A DNA stretch of 64,000 bases from positions 1,488,001 through 1,552,000 of the forward strand of contig JAGTJL010000005.1 of NCBI GenBank assembly GCA_020746875.1, given 5' to 3'. The notes under the pieces were generated by a model that worked only from the letters and a program-made list of their open reading frames with translations, made no database searches and had not been told where the DNA came from. Position numbers and translations under genes: made by a program. Of this stretch, positions 1 to 11,763 are shown in pieces. Within the stretch, counting starts at the first letter, position 1. Each line of letters begins with the position of its first letter. Source of the DNA: Rhexocercosporidium sp. MPI-PUGE-AT-0058 (lineage: Eukaryota; Ascomycota; Leotiomycetes; Helotiales).

Positions 1-1216
1 TTGTGTTGCTTTACGCTGCTTTGGTCTTGCCCAGGTCTGAGTTGGAGTGCAGTGGAGTGGAGTGGTGGTGATAGTGCTCGTGGTAGCAGCGACTTCTTCG
101 TTTGTTTACTCACTCTCTCGGCTTCATCTTTGCCTTCGCCTTCCGGACTCGGCACGCTCACCACAGCACACCACATCCCATTCACACCGCGACCTGCGCA
201 CCACGCCGGAACGTCAACCCAACTCACCTCGCTCCTTCTGCTTGCTTTGCGCTCCATCTATTTCATCTATCCATCCATCCAGCCAGCCAGCCAGCCAGCC
301 AGCCATCCACCCACACACGCACGCACGCACGCACTCTCACGCTCACGCTCACCTTCTGCTTCCACTTCCACTTCCACTTCCACTTCTACTTCCGCTTCTA
401 CGTAGCCACTTCACCTTCAACGCGGCTCACGGCTCATTCCACTATCGCTCTTGCCCGCATTATCACAACCTCACCTCAACTCGCTTTTACCCCTCCCGCA
501 TCGATAAATACCATCTCCTCCCTCCTCGCTCTCTTCCTCCCCTTCTTCTCTTCCATCTCATCAGCACCACCACCGAAACTCAATCCCATCCAATCCAATC
601 CATCCCAATCCCAATCACAATCTCTACACTAAACCACCATCTGGCTTGATAGCTCCCTATCTTACAGAATCCTCACTCGCTACTCGATTCATCACCACCG
701 CCGGCCTCATTCTCGTAGCAGCAGCAGCATCAAGAGCAGGATCAGGCCTCATACCCCGCATCACAGCTGCATCGGTCACGAAGCGCGGCGAAAGACCAGC
801 TTTCTGGCCATTCATTCAAGGTTTGTTGTGCTTCTGCACCTCCCAAATAGCACTGCGTACGGCTTTCTGATCTTGATTCTACAGTCACTTCCATTTGCTT
901 GTTGGGTGCAATACGAACTTCCACCTCTCGTCCCAGAGACAGTGAATGTAAGTCCATTGTAACCTGCCTCGTCTGAAGCGCCGTGGTGTCTATCCGGTGT
1001 CCTTGCCGGCAAGAACTTCATTACCTCTCCGTTGCGGCCTCATCACTTACCCTTCATTCACCCATCCGCTCGCTTTTGACTTCGCTTCCGAGTCTCTTCC
1101 CACCCGCACACTCTTTTCTTCTACAAAAGCTGCTCCCCACCACGGTCCCAAAACCAATTTCCTCAACATACTCTTTCTCGACCAATTGAGCTAATTCACA
1201 TCGCCATCAGAGTACC
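1..1216 (+). promoter_or_regulatory. Pyrimidine-rich promoter/5' leader of the RRM gene
   Basis: No convincing gene is seen here. The strand is strongly C/T-rich and contains simple repeats, a common look for upstream regions of highly expressed filamentous-fungal genes. Several overlapping frames stay open only because of the low-complexity composition. A possible 5'-UTR intron runs from about 823 to 882 (GT donor after CATTCAAG, CTACAG-like acceptor), but there is no coding frame to test it. Confidence 0.5.
270..397 (+). repeat. Stacked microsatellites (ATCC, CAGC, CACG, TTCCAC)
   Basis: Four short tandem repeats follow each other: ATCC units at about 268-280, CAGC units at about 280-305, CACG/CACGCT units at about 315-350, and TTCCAC hexamers at about 359-390. 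All are imperfect. They lie about 0.8-0.95 kb upstream of the RRM protein start. Confidence 0.8.
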
Positions 1217-3279
1217 ATGTCTTACCAACAAACCGGGGATACCTCAATCCACAGCCGTTCCACATCCAACATGTACGCTCCACCTCCATCTCGAGCCCAC
1301 CGCGACTCCCAAGGTCAATCAGCCTCGTTTGGTCAAGCTGCCATTCCAGGCACACAGACCGACAACTCGGCCTTGAACGCCATTATGGGTCAATTCGGCA
1401 GCTTCTCAATGTCTGGAGCCAACATGGCTGGCGCAGCTGGCCTCGGCGCTTCTCAACTTCCAATTGGCAGTGCTCAATTCTACTACAACCCCGTCGACAA
1501 CACCTTCTTGGCAGCTCCTCCCATATACTCGGCTCAACCTCTCGCTGCGACTCAACCTGCTGATGGCGCCTACAACTCTTACGCAGCTCCCATGTCCTAC
1601 TACGCTCAAGGTGCCTATCCCAGCTACCTCCCAGCCATGCCCTATATGCCTTACACTCCCGGTCGCGTCTCCGCAGGCTATCCCGAGCTGTACAAGGAAG
1701 TTCCAGGTCTTGAGAACCGACGCGGATCGTACTCCACCAACGAGTCGGCTCCCGGTACTCCTCACTACGGATCTGTCTCTCAGCAAGGTACTCAGATCGT
1801 CGCCGTCGATCGATCTCCCTTCGGATCAACTCCATCACCACAGCAGCTTCCAGTCCAACATGCTACTCAGCAAGTCAAGCCACTTCCATACAAGACCATC
1901 CCTATCAACGTTGATCTTGATGCTTTGCTCGTTCAGCACCCAGCTATCCCTCCGGCCGTTCCTGCTGTTTTTACTCCTCGAGAGAGCATGAGAACTCTTG
2001 ACCAGAGCCTTTCCAACCCTATCCAGGGCAATCGCAATGTCTACATCCGTGGTCTTCACCCAGACACTGACGATGAGACTCTTGCTGCGTATGCTGCTCG
2101 CTTTGGTAAGGTCGAGACATCGAAGGCTATCATTGATACCAGTACTGGAGCCTGCAAGGGGTAAGCCTGCTCACTCACGTCGCCGCGAATCTTCAACTAA
2201 CCTGTTTTCAGTTTCGGCTTTGCCAAGTACTTCTCTCTTCGTGACTCGGAGCTCTGCATTCGTGGATTCTACAAGCTTGGCTATGAAGTCGGATTTGCTA
2301 GGGTACCACACCTTGCACCTCATGAGGTTAGCAACACTGCTCACATTGCACAGGAGTCCTTCAATTCTCGCCTTAAGGCTGAGGGAGACGAGCAATCGAC
2401 CAATCTCTATGTTTCTAACCTCCCCAAGAACATGACCGAGTCGGTAAGTTTTGCTCACACATCCAATCATAATGTCGCTGACGGCAGACTCAGGAACTTG
2501 GTGCTATCTTCATGGACTACACCGTTCAATCGAGCAGAATTCTTCGTGACAACCAGAACAACAGCCGTGGCGTTGGCTTTGCTCGGTAGGTCTCGCATGC
2601 AATCTCATAATCAGAGTATTCGCTGACTTTCTGAACAGTTTCGAGAATCGTGATGTCTGCGAAGAGATCATCAAGAAGTTCCATGGTCAGCCAATTGGTG
2701 AAGAAGGCCTCCTTCTCCAGGTTCGCTACGCCGATACTCCTGCCCAGAAGGATTTGAAGCGCATCACCACTGAGCGCCGCCAATTCCGAACCAACGAGTA
2801 CAACGTCGGTGCTTATGGCGGACCTGTCGACATGCTTACACTTTCACCTCCTATGCCATCTATCCCATCACCAGCCGGCCCTCGAACTGGTCAGATCGCA
2901 GCTCATTTCCCATCCAGAGCCAGTGGCTCATGGAAGCGCCGTGACAACAGGTTAGTCTCAATCTCAAAGACCTTCACATCCATCAATCACTGACATCTCA
3001 GCAGCTCTCCTGGTTCTGTTGGTGGCTTCAAGGACCTTGATCGAAATGTCAAAGTCTCCTCGGCCGAGTCAATCACAGAGTCGAAAGATACGTAAGTTTT
3101 GAGTTCTACCACTGAAGTTTTGGCATTCTCTTTACTGACCAACGAACAGCAAGATTTCACACTCAACTCCTACGGTCTCTGAGGATGGCACTGCCGACGA
3201 TGGTGTGACTGTTCACAACGACTCACCTGTCGTCGCTCACGGTGGTTCCACTTCTCCTTCTGCTCGCAAGTCTTCTTGA
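1217..3279 (+). CDS. Two-RRM RNA-binding protein
   Basis: A six-exon gene for a protein of 599 residues. Exons: 1217-2160, 2212-2443, 2494-2585, 2639-2950, 3002-3091, 3150-3279; all junctions keep frame and use GT-AG. The first ~240 residues are Gln/Ser/Tyr/Pro-rich and look disordered. Then come two RNA-recognition motifs: RRM1 begins at NVYIRGLHPDTDDETL with RNP1 KGFGFAKYF spanning intron 1, and RRM2 begins at NLYVSNLPKNMTE with RNP1 RGVGFARF spanning intron 3. The C-terminus is Ser/Pro-rich. The layout resembles fungal MSSP/Msa1-like single-strand or mRNA-binding proteins, which is a family-level inference. Intron 2 could also end 6 bp earlier (AG at 2486-2487), and intron 4 has tandem acceptors at 3001 and 3004. 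Splicing was inferred from frame and RRM continuity. Confidence 0.9.
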
Positions 3280-3958
3280 AGACCTTGCCGCTATGAAGTT
3301 ATGACCACCTCCAGCATACATTCTCTCAATATTGCTCGGCGACCATCAGTATCGCATTTCCTATCCTTTGACTTCGATCACATGCGATCTGATTCATACA
3401 GTCACTTGCAGATTTGCTCCTTACCCCTTACTCGGCAATTCAACACCCACATACATGGGTACAGAGCAGACATACATATGCTGTCAACATCGATATGTTG
3501 TTCGCATACAATCGTACCGAAATCATCCTTCGAGTTTCTGCGACCGGTACATCGCATGTAAGACAACTTCAAACGGTATTTTCAAGCAAGGTGTGGGATA
3601 TGGGCAGCACGAGCAGGGAACATTGCTTTTATGTTGAGCATCGATGGATTGATATCAAAAGTATCGCACATTGGACTGTAAACATTTCTTTCTCTTGCTA
3701 CTATGGCTAGTTCGCTCCAGATGTGGATTCTTGTAGCATAATTGAACTCATTCCACCAATTCCATTCACAATGTGATTCCAATGTCTTGTCTTTGACTAC
3801 TGCGTTTCCTTAGCTCAATCTTTACCTCGGAGCAAAGACATTCTCCTGCCTTAGTGCTGCATGAATGGTAGTGTGGCTTTGACAGTCTTGGAGAACGAGT
3901 CTGTATCCAAGGTTCCTGTTCTGTCTCGTGGTATTTTGCAAGAAACAGTGGGCTTTAT
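3280..3958. other. Intergenic region between convergent RRM gene and RIO2
   Basis: Contains the 3' ends of two tail-to-tail genes. Only short overlapping frames without family signature are present. No RNA gene or repeat was recognised. Confidence 0.6.
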
Positions 3959-5215
3959 TCATGTTCCATTCTTGATTTCAAGTTTCGATACGAAGATATC
4001 GTTTCCTAGACTATCTTTCAAGCCAGTTGACATATCCTGAGATGATGAGCCGTGTAATTTGGTCTCAGGACCGTTCTGAAATTTTTGTCCGTCCTCCGTC
4101 ACGTCTGCGTCATCTCCACTCTCCTCACCGTCCTCTTCCTCTGACGATTCTTCATCCCCACGAGCAGCGTTAGGATCACCGTCACCGTCAACGCCGACTT
4201 CCTTCATATATGCCTCAAGCTCCTTCGCCATTTTCCTTGAAAACCCGGACGCCTCGACAGAAACATCCAGCCTTGTAACACCATCCTTCCCAATAAGCTT
4301 TCTGGCGTCCTTGAAGTATGGTCCCTTCGCATCACTTGTGAAGTGGAAACGACGTTCAAAGAATCGCTTTATGCAGTTCACATCGCGGTCGAAGTAGTAC
4401 TCGGCGTTTGCATGATCAACCGACACCATCTGTGGAAAATCGATCAAAATGGGAGTCAAGACGAGAGTTTCAGTAGTCTTGTCGTCTACAGTCTCCTTCT
4501 TCATCTCCTCCTTGACGAGAATATTAAATTCGTTGAAATCACCGTGGATGAGTCCGTATTGTGCGAGGCGCATGATCATGGCGATGAGCTCGGCGTAGAG
4601 AGATGCTGGATCAGGGACAGAGGAAATTTGGCGCATGGGAAAAGCATCGATCAGCGACATTACAATCGTATGTCTCGACTGAGCCAGAGGTTCTGGAACT
4701 GGGAAGCCATTCTCTCGCAGGGCTGTCATGAATGTGAATTCCTTCAGTGCTGCCAGTCTAGACATGTACATCCAAGATCCCGAGGATTTATTCCGCAGGT
4801 AGTCACGATTCGCCTTGACCGTCCGAAAGGATATGCGACCCAGTCTGTGTATCTTCAGAACTCTCTGGGTTCCCTTCTCGTCCGCGACAACGAAGATGTC
4901 ACTCTCCTTGCCCACACCAATCTGATTCCCCACACTATAGACATCACTACGCTTCCGATATGTGTTGAGGGCAAGGTAATCGAGTCCCCCGTACGTCAGG
5001 CGGTATCCATCGTATTTGGCGTTCTTGAGACGTGCGATCAGTCCGACTTTCGCCAGCGCAGATATGTTCTTGTGTACCCCTCCACGCTGCCCAGAGATTT
5101 GTCCGATCAGAGCTGTAGGAACGACTTCGTGGTTTTTCGAGCCCGTTTCAACGGCTGTGAGGGTCCTCCAGTCCTCTGGAGTCAGGTACCGCATATGCTT
5201 CGTATCGAGCCTCAT
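3959..5215 (-). CDS. RIO2: Serine/threonine-protein kinase RIO2
   Basis: An intronless gene of 418 residues. RIO2 is an atypical kinase/ATPase of late cytoplasmic 40S maturation. The sequence shows an N-terminal winged-helix domain (about residues 1-90, starting MRLDTKHMRYLTPEDW). It is followed by the RIO nucleotide loop GVGKES at about 100-105, Lys121 in KIHRLGR, the catalytic loop HGDFNEFN at 224-231 with Asp226, and the metal-binding LIDFPQ with Asp259. A very acidic Glu/Asp/Ser tail follows, as is usual for the family. Length and motif order fit a full, active protein. It is transcribed away from RPN1, with 366 bp between the two start codons. Confidence 0.97.
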   Translation of the reverse strand: MRLDTKHMRYLTPEDWRTLTAVETGSKNHEVVPTALIGQISGQRGGVHKNISALAKVGLIARLKNAKYDGYRLTYGGLDYLALNTYRKRSDVYSVGNQIGVGKESDIFVVADEKGTQRVLKIHRLGRISFRTVKANRDYLRNKSSGSWMYMSRLAALKEFTFMTALRENGFPVPEPLAQSRHTIVMSLIDAFPMRQISSVPDPASLYAELIAMIMRLAQYGLIHGDFNEFNILVKEEMKKETVDDKTTETLVLTPILIDFPQMVSVDHANAEYYFDRDVNCIKRFFERRFHFTSDAKGPYFKDARKLIGKDGVTRLDVSVEASGFSRKMAKELEAYMKEVGVDGDGDPNAARGDEESSEEEDGEESGDDADVTEDGQKFQNGPETKLHGSSSQDMSTGLKDSLGNDIFVSKLEIKNGT

Positions 5216-5581
5216 GGTAGCGGAATTGTGTGCTGCTTTTGGAGTTTCGTGAGGGGACTTGGGTCCAAAATATTATTTTTCTGCCCACTTGCCTGCACTG
5301 AAAGTGAGGGCGGAGGATCCCTGTCGGGACGCTAGAAGATCTCGCTTAGTTAGCAGGCCGTCTCGTTTCGCGGTTCAAGCTGTATTTGTACGCGGAAGCT
5401 TGGAGTGCCTGAAGGAACCACAACAAATCCAATACTACTACCTCCAACCTCACTACGAATTTTCACGAACACCGCCTTTTGGATCCTTCGAATTCAAGGG
5501 TTCTCTCTGTCCTCCGCGTGCTATCTGCCGGATTACATCTTTCCTAAACTCCAACGACAAGGTCCATCGCAAGCAGCTAGG
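5216..5581. promoter_or_regulatory. Shared divergent promoter of RIO2 and RPN1
   Basis: 366 bp lie between the two start codons, so both upstream regions must sit here. No proteasome-associated PACE element (GGTGGCAAA) was found by eye. The RPN1-proximal half contains CT-rich and TACTACC-like tracts but no recognised named site. Confidence 0.55.
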
Positions 5582-8468
5582 ATGGCGAAGGATGGCGAAC
5601 CTCCAAAGTCTGTTGACAAGGGCAAGGGAAAGGCCATAGATGGCGAGCCTAGCAAAGCTGAGGAGGTTAAGAAGGATAAGGATGGGAAGCCGCTAGTAAA
5701 TGGGAAGACTGATGAGCCTACTATTGGAGGTATGGAGTCAGCCTCGAATCGCAAGGGATCCAGCTAATAGACCGCTTCAGCGCCCGAAGAGCTCAGTGAG
5801 GAGGACCAACAGCTCAAGAGTGAACTGGATATGCTGGTGGAGCGATTGACGGTATGAGGAATCGGCCTACTTCTTCTCCGGGATGCTGACATGTGTTGGT
5901 GTAGGAATCAGATACAACACTTTACAAGTCTGCGTTGGAGGCTATCAAGGACTCTATCAAGACATCTACCTCTTCCATGACCGCCGTCCCCAAACCCCTC
6001 AAATTCCTACGACCACATTACGAGCCGATGATAAAGCTGTACGAGCAATGGCCGGCGGGAGATGATAGGACTTCGTTGGCAGATGTGCTGTCGGTGATTG
6101 GCATGACCTTCTCGGACGAAGACAGACAAGATACCCTCAAATTCCGCCTGCTCGCGCCAACATCCGATATTGGATCCTGGGGTCACGAATACACACGGCA
6201 TCTCGCTCTGGAGATCGGAGAGGTGTACACCAAAAGATTAACAGCTGATGAGCCATACAAAGACCTTATTGATCTTGCCCTAGTTCTTGTTCCCCTCTTC
6301 CTCAAAAGCAATGCCGAAGCCGACGCCGTAGACTTGATGAGCGAGCTCGAGATCATCGAGGATATCCCCAAGTTCCTCGACAAAGACACATACCCACGAG
6401 TCTGCCTGTACATGGTTAGCATGGTCAGCCTCTTGACCTACCCAGAAGACCAGCAATTCCTTCGAACCGCCCACGACATCTACAAGAACTATGGCCAGCT
6501 TACCCAGGCCATCGTGCTAGCTATCCGCCTAAACGATATTACGCTCATTCAGGAAGACTTTGACTCGACGAAGGATGTAGCGCTTAAGAAGCAGATGGCT
6601 TTCCTAATCGCCAGACAGCAGATCGTTTTGGATCTGCCTACGGAAACAGATGATGAGAGGGAGATCGTGGAGTGTCTGAACAGCACCAAGATGCCTGAGC
6701 ATTTCAAAGCTCTTGCTAAGGAGCTGAACATTCTCGACCCGAAGACTACGGAGGATATCTACAAGAGCCATCTTGAGAGCAACCGCGTGGCTGGACTCAC
6801 GAACCTAGACTCCGCAAGACACAACTTGGCAGCTGCGTTTGTCAACGCTTTTGTCAATGCTGGGTTTGGTAACGACAAGATGATGATGGTTGAGGAAGAG
6901 AAGTCCGCTTGGGTTTGGAAGACGAAGGAGGAGGGAATGATGTCCACAGTTGCTTCGCTAGGAACGCTGCTTTTGTGGGATGTCGAGGGTGGCTTGGACA
7001 AGATTGACAAATACACCTATGCCGATGAGGATCAAATTCTTGCTGGTGCCATGTTGGCTATCGGTATCATGAACACGGGAGTCAGAATGGATTCCGAGCC
7101 AGCTCTTGCACTTTTGAGCGATGAGGATAGGATCAACCACAAGAGTCCTGCCGTCCGGGTGGCGTCGATCATGGGTCTGGGACTGGCATATGCTGGTTCA
7201 AACCGGACTGACCTCCTCGATATTCTGATTCCAATTGTTGGCGATACTTCCCTCGATATGCAGGTTTCAGCTATGGCTGCCCTGTCGCTGGGTATGGTGT
7301 TTGTCGGCTCCTCGAACAGCGACGTCAGTGAGGCGATCATTCAGACATTCCTGGACGATGACCGAAAGTCGCAGCTCAAGGACAAATGGACTCGCTTCAT
7401 GGCTCTCGGTCTCGGTCTCCTGTTCTTCGGACGCCAAGAAGAGGTTGAGGTTATCTTGGAGACCTTGAAGGCTATCGATCATCCAATGTCAAAGCCAACT
7501 TCGGTCCTTGCTGAGATCTGTGCTTGGGCTGGTACAGGAACGGTTTTGAAGCTCCAGGAGCTTCTTCATATCTGTAACGACCACATCGAGGACAGTGATG
7601 AGAAGAAGGGCGATGAGTTGCTGCAGGCCTATGCTGTAATTGGTCTTGGATTGGTAGCTATGGGTGAAGATGTTGGTCAAGAGATGGTCCTCCGTCAATT
7701 CGGACATCTGATGCATTATGGCGAGGCCAATATCCGCAAGGCGGTTCCTTTGGCAATGGGTCTCCTCAGCCCTAGCAACCCACAGATGAAGGTCTACGAT
7801 ACTCTTTCGAGGTACAGTCACGACAATGACAATGATGTTGCTATCAACGCCATATTCGCTATGGGTCTCCTGGGTGCCGGAACCAACAACGCCAGATTGG
7901 CTCAGCTCCTCCGACAGCTGGCCAGCTACTACCACCGCGACCAGGAATCTCTCTTTATGGTCAGAATTGCCCAAGGTCTTCTTCACATGGGCAAAGGCAC
8001 GCTCTCCATCAGTCCATTCCATACCGACCGACAAGTGCTCTCTCGAGTCTCCGCCGCCGGTCTCCTCGCAGTCCTTGTTGCCATGATTGATGCCAAGCAA
8101 TTCGTCACCGGCAATTCGCACTACCTCCTCTACTACCTCGTCACAGCTATGCACCCCCGCTTCCTCGTCACGCTGGACGAAGAGCTCAAGCCGCTTACGG
8201 TCAATGTCCGCGTTGGACAGGCAGTCGATGTCGTGGGACAGGCGGGTCGGCCGAAGACCATCACTGGTTGGCAGACGCAGAGCACGCCTGTGTTGTTGGC
8301 GTATGGTGAGCGTGCTGAGTTGGAGGATGAGCAGTATATCCCCTTAACCAATACTCTTGAGGGCCTGGTCATTTTGAGAAAGGTATGTCTCTCTTCCAAT
8401 TACCACCAGAAAACGTTTACTGACGAGTGATGCAATAGAACCCCGATTGGGAAGATGGAAAAAGCTAA
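5582..8468 (+). CDS. RPN1: 26S proteasome regulatory subunit RPN1
   Basis: A four-exon gene, exons 5582-5729, 5781-5851, 5905-8382 and 8439-8468, giving 908 residues. RPN1 is the large base subunit of the 19S particle that docks ubiquitin-like shuttle factors and Ubp6. The N-terminus is Lys/Glu-rich (MAKDGEPPKSVDKGKGK), followed by the conserved APEELSEEDQQLK and ESDTTLYKSALEAI segments that bridge introns 1 and 2. The central part contains repeated proteasome/cyclosome helices with the LGLxLAYAGS/MGLLGAGT pattern. The C-terminus (NPDWEDGKS) is carried by a tiny last exon. Length matches fungal RPN1. The ATG at 5582 was chosen because the protein begins there with the usual charged leader and all exons join in frame. 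Confidence 0.96.
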
Positions 8469-8963
8469 ATCGAACGAACCGGGAGCATAGGCATGCATGG
8501 GTAGTGGGAATGAATGGATGGATGGATCGATGAACTTATACTGTATAATAGCGGCGTAGACCTAGGTGACTGACTGATCTCGTAGGAGCGTCAAATATCC
8601 GCTAGTCACATTCAAACAACATGATAGATGAAATCAGTTTTGTTTGCAGTGATTTGTTGATTTACTTGTTGGTCGTTCATGCGGTTCTTTCTTGCTTTCT
8701 TTTTCATACTATGGCTACTAAGCAGATATGATCTATGAGCGAACGAATACAACGGCTAAAAACGCCGGATTGTGACCACCTAGTCTAGCCATGCCTAGCT
8801 GCTATGAAAGTAGATACAGACAGCTAGCCCAAAATCAACTATCGTGTTCTTATGTATGTACTGCCAAAATATTTTGTGTAGCCACACCTGACCAAACCAA
8901 GCCCAAGAAGCAATAATATACACACGAAGATGTACTGGTGCGCGAGAACTACCACCCTCTGCC
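8469..8963. other. Intergenic region between convergent RPN1 and MLH1
   Basis: Tail-to-tail spacer containing a short GGAT-type repeat (about 8510-8535) and AT-rich stretches suited to polyadenylation. No gene is seen. Confidence 0.6.
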
Positions 8964-11264
8964 TCAGCACCGCTCAAACACCCTATACAAACCCTTCAGA
9001 TTCGCAATCTCCACAACCCCGCCCTTCATGAGTGAATTCGTAGCAATCAACCTAGCCCTAAAAGCAGGAAAGAGGATATCTTCCACCGCCTTCGCGATCT
9101 GCTGTCTCCGGGCCTTAATATCCTCGCTCAAATCCTCCTCTGGATCTTCCGGGCCCGGCGAAGGTGGGAGCTGCTCAGGCACGTAGTAGGCAGCTAGTTC
9201 GCGCAGGAAGGTAGCGAAGCATTCTTTCTCCGCCGTCCAATTCACATGCGGCCCGAGTCGGAGGAGGAAGCGTGGGAGTTTAGCGAGGCTGGGCGTGTAG
9301 CCTTTTAGGAGGAGGGGGATGCTCAGGAGTTGTCCTTCCTCGGATATCTCGAGGGAGAAATACTCTTGCAGCATGGCTCTGCGTTCGGTGAGCTGGGCTG
9401 AGACGAGCTCGACTACTTCATCAACGTCGAACTCGTCAGCGGGATCTGTTGGGGTTGGAGAGCTGGTCTTCTCGTGCGTGGCGGCGAGAGTGAGGAGGTC
9501 GTGCAGGTTCAGAGGGGGTTCGAAGCGGATGGTACCGAAGTTTCCAAAATCTGTGAGGCCGACTTGGTAAAAGTATTCGTTGCAGACCATGCCGTAGTCT
9601 ACGAGGAAGAGCTTCACGCCGCCTTGGATAGCGGCTAGGCGTCGACGCTCGTCGACTACGCCGACGAAGGTGTGCCCGGCGAAGATCTCGGTTAGCTCGT
9701 TGTGCATCTCGTCGCGGACTTCGGCGCGGAGTTCTTTGACTGTCGCGAGGCGGCAGTTGATAGGCTCGCGGTCGGAGGTCTCGTATTCTGTGTCGAGGAC
9801 CTGCTGTTGTGTTTCTGTGCCGTTGGGTGCGGGGGTTGTACTGGAGCTATTTGTGCTCGGTGGGAGCATGCTGGTTATTTTGCGGAGTTTGGCATCGGTG
9901 CGGACGAGGTTATTTTCGTAGGGTTTGGGTTGGGGTTTGGGTGTTGCTGATGAGGTAGTGGTATTTGTGATTCCGTCAACGTTGGGGGTTGTTGCTGATG
10001 GGATTCGAACAACTGGGAGGAGGGTTTGGGTCATGAATGTTCGGCTGGTGTCGACGTCTGCAAGCTTTGTGCGGATGTCGGTGCAGATCTTCTCGATGAT
10101 TTCATCCTCATTGAGGAAATTGACTTCTCTCTTTGTGGGGTGAACATTCACATCGACGCGGTGGGGATCGATGTCAAGACTAAGGTATGTGAAGGGATGA
10201 CCGCCTTTGGGGAGGAAAGCTGAGTATGTCTGCTCGATAGCTTTGCGGATGTTGGTGGAATCTACGGAACGGTGGTTGATGAAGAGTAGGAGGGTGGTCT
10301 TCTTGACGTGATAGTTCGCATTTGTGGTCCAACCACGAGCTCGATAGCCCCATTGAGAATCGGAAGAGGTAAATTCGATGAGCTCATTTGCTACAGAACT
10401 CCCATGGATTTGTCGGATTCGATCAACAGTAGAGGAGCTGGAAAGGGTTGAAATGGTGGTGCTAGCTTCCCCGTGCTTCTTGCAGCTGAAAGCAACTCCA
10501 TCGCAGTGGACGGCATACCTACCAACCACATCGAGGATCTTATTGTATTCCTCGGAAGCCGATCTGAAAGCTCGTCGACGTGTCGGGACATTGTAGAATA
10601 AATCCTCGACGGTGATTTGAGTACCCTGCCTGCCCGCAGTAGGCTTTGGGTCAGAGCTCTGACCTGGTTTAGCGGGAGCCAGGCGACCACTGTCGTAGTG
10701 TGCCCTGAAGGCACATGTAGAATCTTTCGTTCTAGTGGTGACTGTGAGGTGGGCGATGTGACTGATACTGGCTAAGGCCTCTCCTCGAAAGCCATACGTT
10801 CCAATAGATGTCAAGTCTTCGAAGGACTTGAGTTTCGAGGTTGTGAAACGCTCGCATAAGATTGGAAGATCTTCTTTCTGGGATAACTTTTAGCCTAGAA
10901 GAGGACAGATTCAGTTGGAGACTCACAGCGATTCCATGGCCATTATCCGTAATCTGAAGAAGTTTCAAGCCACCATCTTTGACAAGAACCTCAAGAGAAG
11001 TCGAGCCGGCATCGACAGAATTTTCGATGAGCTCCTTCAATGCATGTACAGGCGCAACGATGATCTCGCCAGCTGCAATCTTGTTGACAACATCTGGATC
11101 CAGTGCCTGTCACATGATGTTAGAATACATGCATGAGGTTGTGATATGTGGCAATGCGTCACCCTAATTCTTCTCGGCGCAGTCACACCTGCGAGAGCCT
11201 CATCCGCCTTTCTCTTTGTGCCCCTCTGCTCCAGGTTTGCATCGACGTCCATCGGCTCGGCCAT
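8964..11264 (-). CDS. MLH1: DNA mismatch repair protein MLH1
   Basis: Three exons on the minus strand (11264-11163, 11106-10927, 10877-8964) give 731 residues. MLH1 is the MutL homologue that acts with PMS1 or MLH3 after MutS recognition of mismatches. The GHKL ATPase motifs are visible in order: [17 protein letters not shown] at the exon 2 end, and [14 protein letters not shown]. The S5-like domain follows with [16 protein letters not shown] and [15 protein letters not shown] variable linker leads to the C-terminal dimerisation domain. The protein ends in FERC, the hallmark MLH1 C-terminus. Before the GHKL domain there is a Lys/Arg-rich 35-residue leader ([10 protein letters not shown]) that may serve as a nuclear signal (inference). 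All splice junctions preserve frame. Confidence 0.96.
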
Positions 11265-11763
11265 CTTCACATATCGTTGTTCACTGAGTGGTGCGCGTCG
11301 CGCAGCGTTATGGTGAGAGTAATTTAGGAGGAAATACCTTGCTTGAATAGAAGCAGCTATGAATACATGTTCGAGTCAATAAGAGGGTTCATGTTGCTCC
11401 TTCCCGCGCTCAAATGGTGGCTAATGGGTCCGTTCTGGATGTTGAAGTGGTGTTGAGATTGGAAGCTTCAGCCGTTGGCTTGGGCGGGCATGGAAGACGG
11501 TCCACGAAGCAATCCGCGGCTTCAAATGCCCCAGCTGACTAAGTGGGTGGGTGATATCAACCATTCACGTCCAACATTCAACCGACAGTACCAAGCAATC
11601 TTTATCTATTGTCTAAATACAGTTGAGTGCTTTCATGAAAGATCTCATCCTATCCTGGACTTGATCTGAATAGCAAGGAAAGTCAATCCAGTCCCCAGAA
11701 GTTCCTCCTCAGGCACATCGTCTATTTACCTTCCCCCGCATTCTCCATGTTTAATTTCCCACA
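11265..11763. promoter_or_regulatory. Shared divergent upstream region of MLH1 and the radical SAM gene
   Basis: 499 bp lie between two divergent start codons. No MCB-like ACGCGT box was recognised and no gene is seen. Confidence 0.5.

Noticed and set aside
1..649. Overlapping open frames in the CT-rich leader
   Set aside because: They remain open because of biased composition and translate to low-complexity repeats.
4343..5335. 330-residue plus-strand frame opposite RIO2
   Set aside because: It is antisense to RIO2, which has full kinase motifs; the antisense frame has no family feature.
7489..8154. 221-residue minus-strand frame inside RPN1
   Set aside because: Antisense shadow of the RPN1 repeats with no motif of its own.
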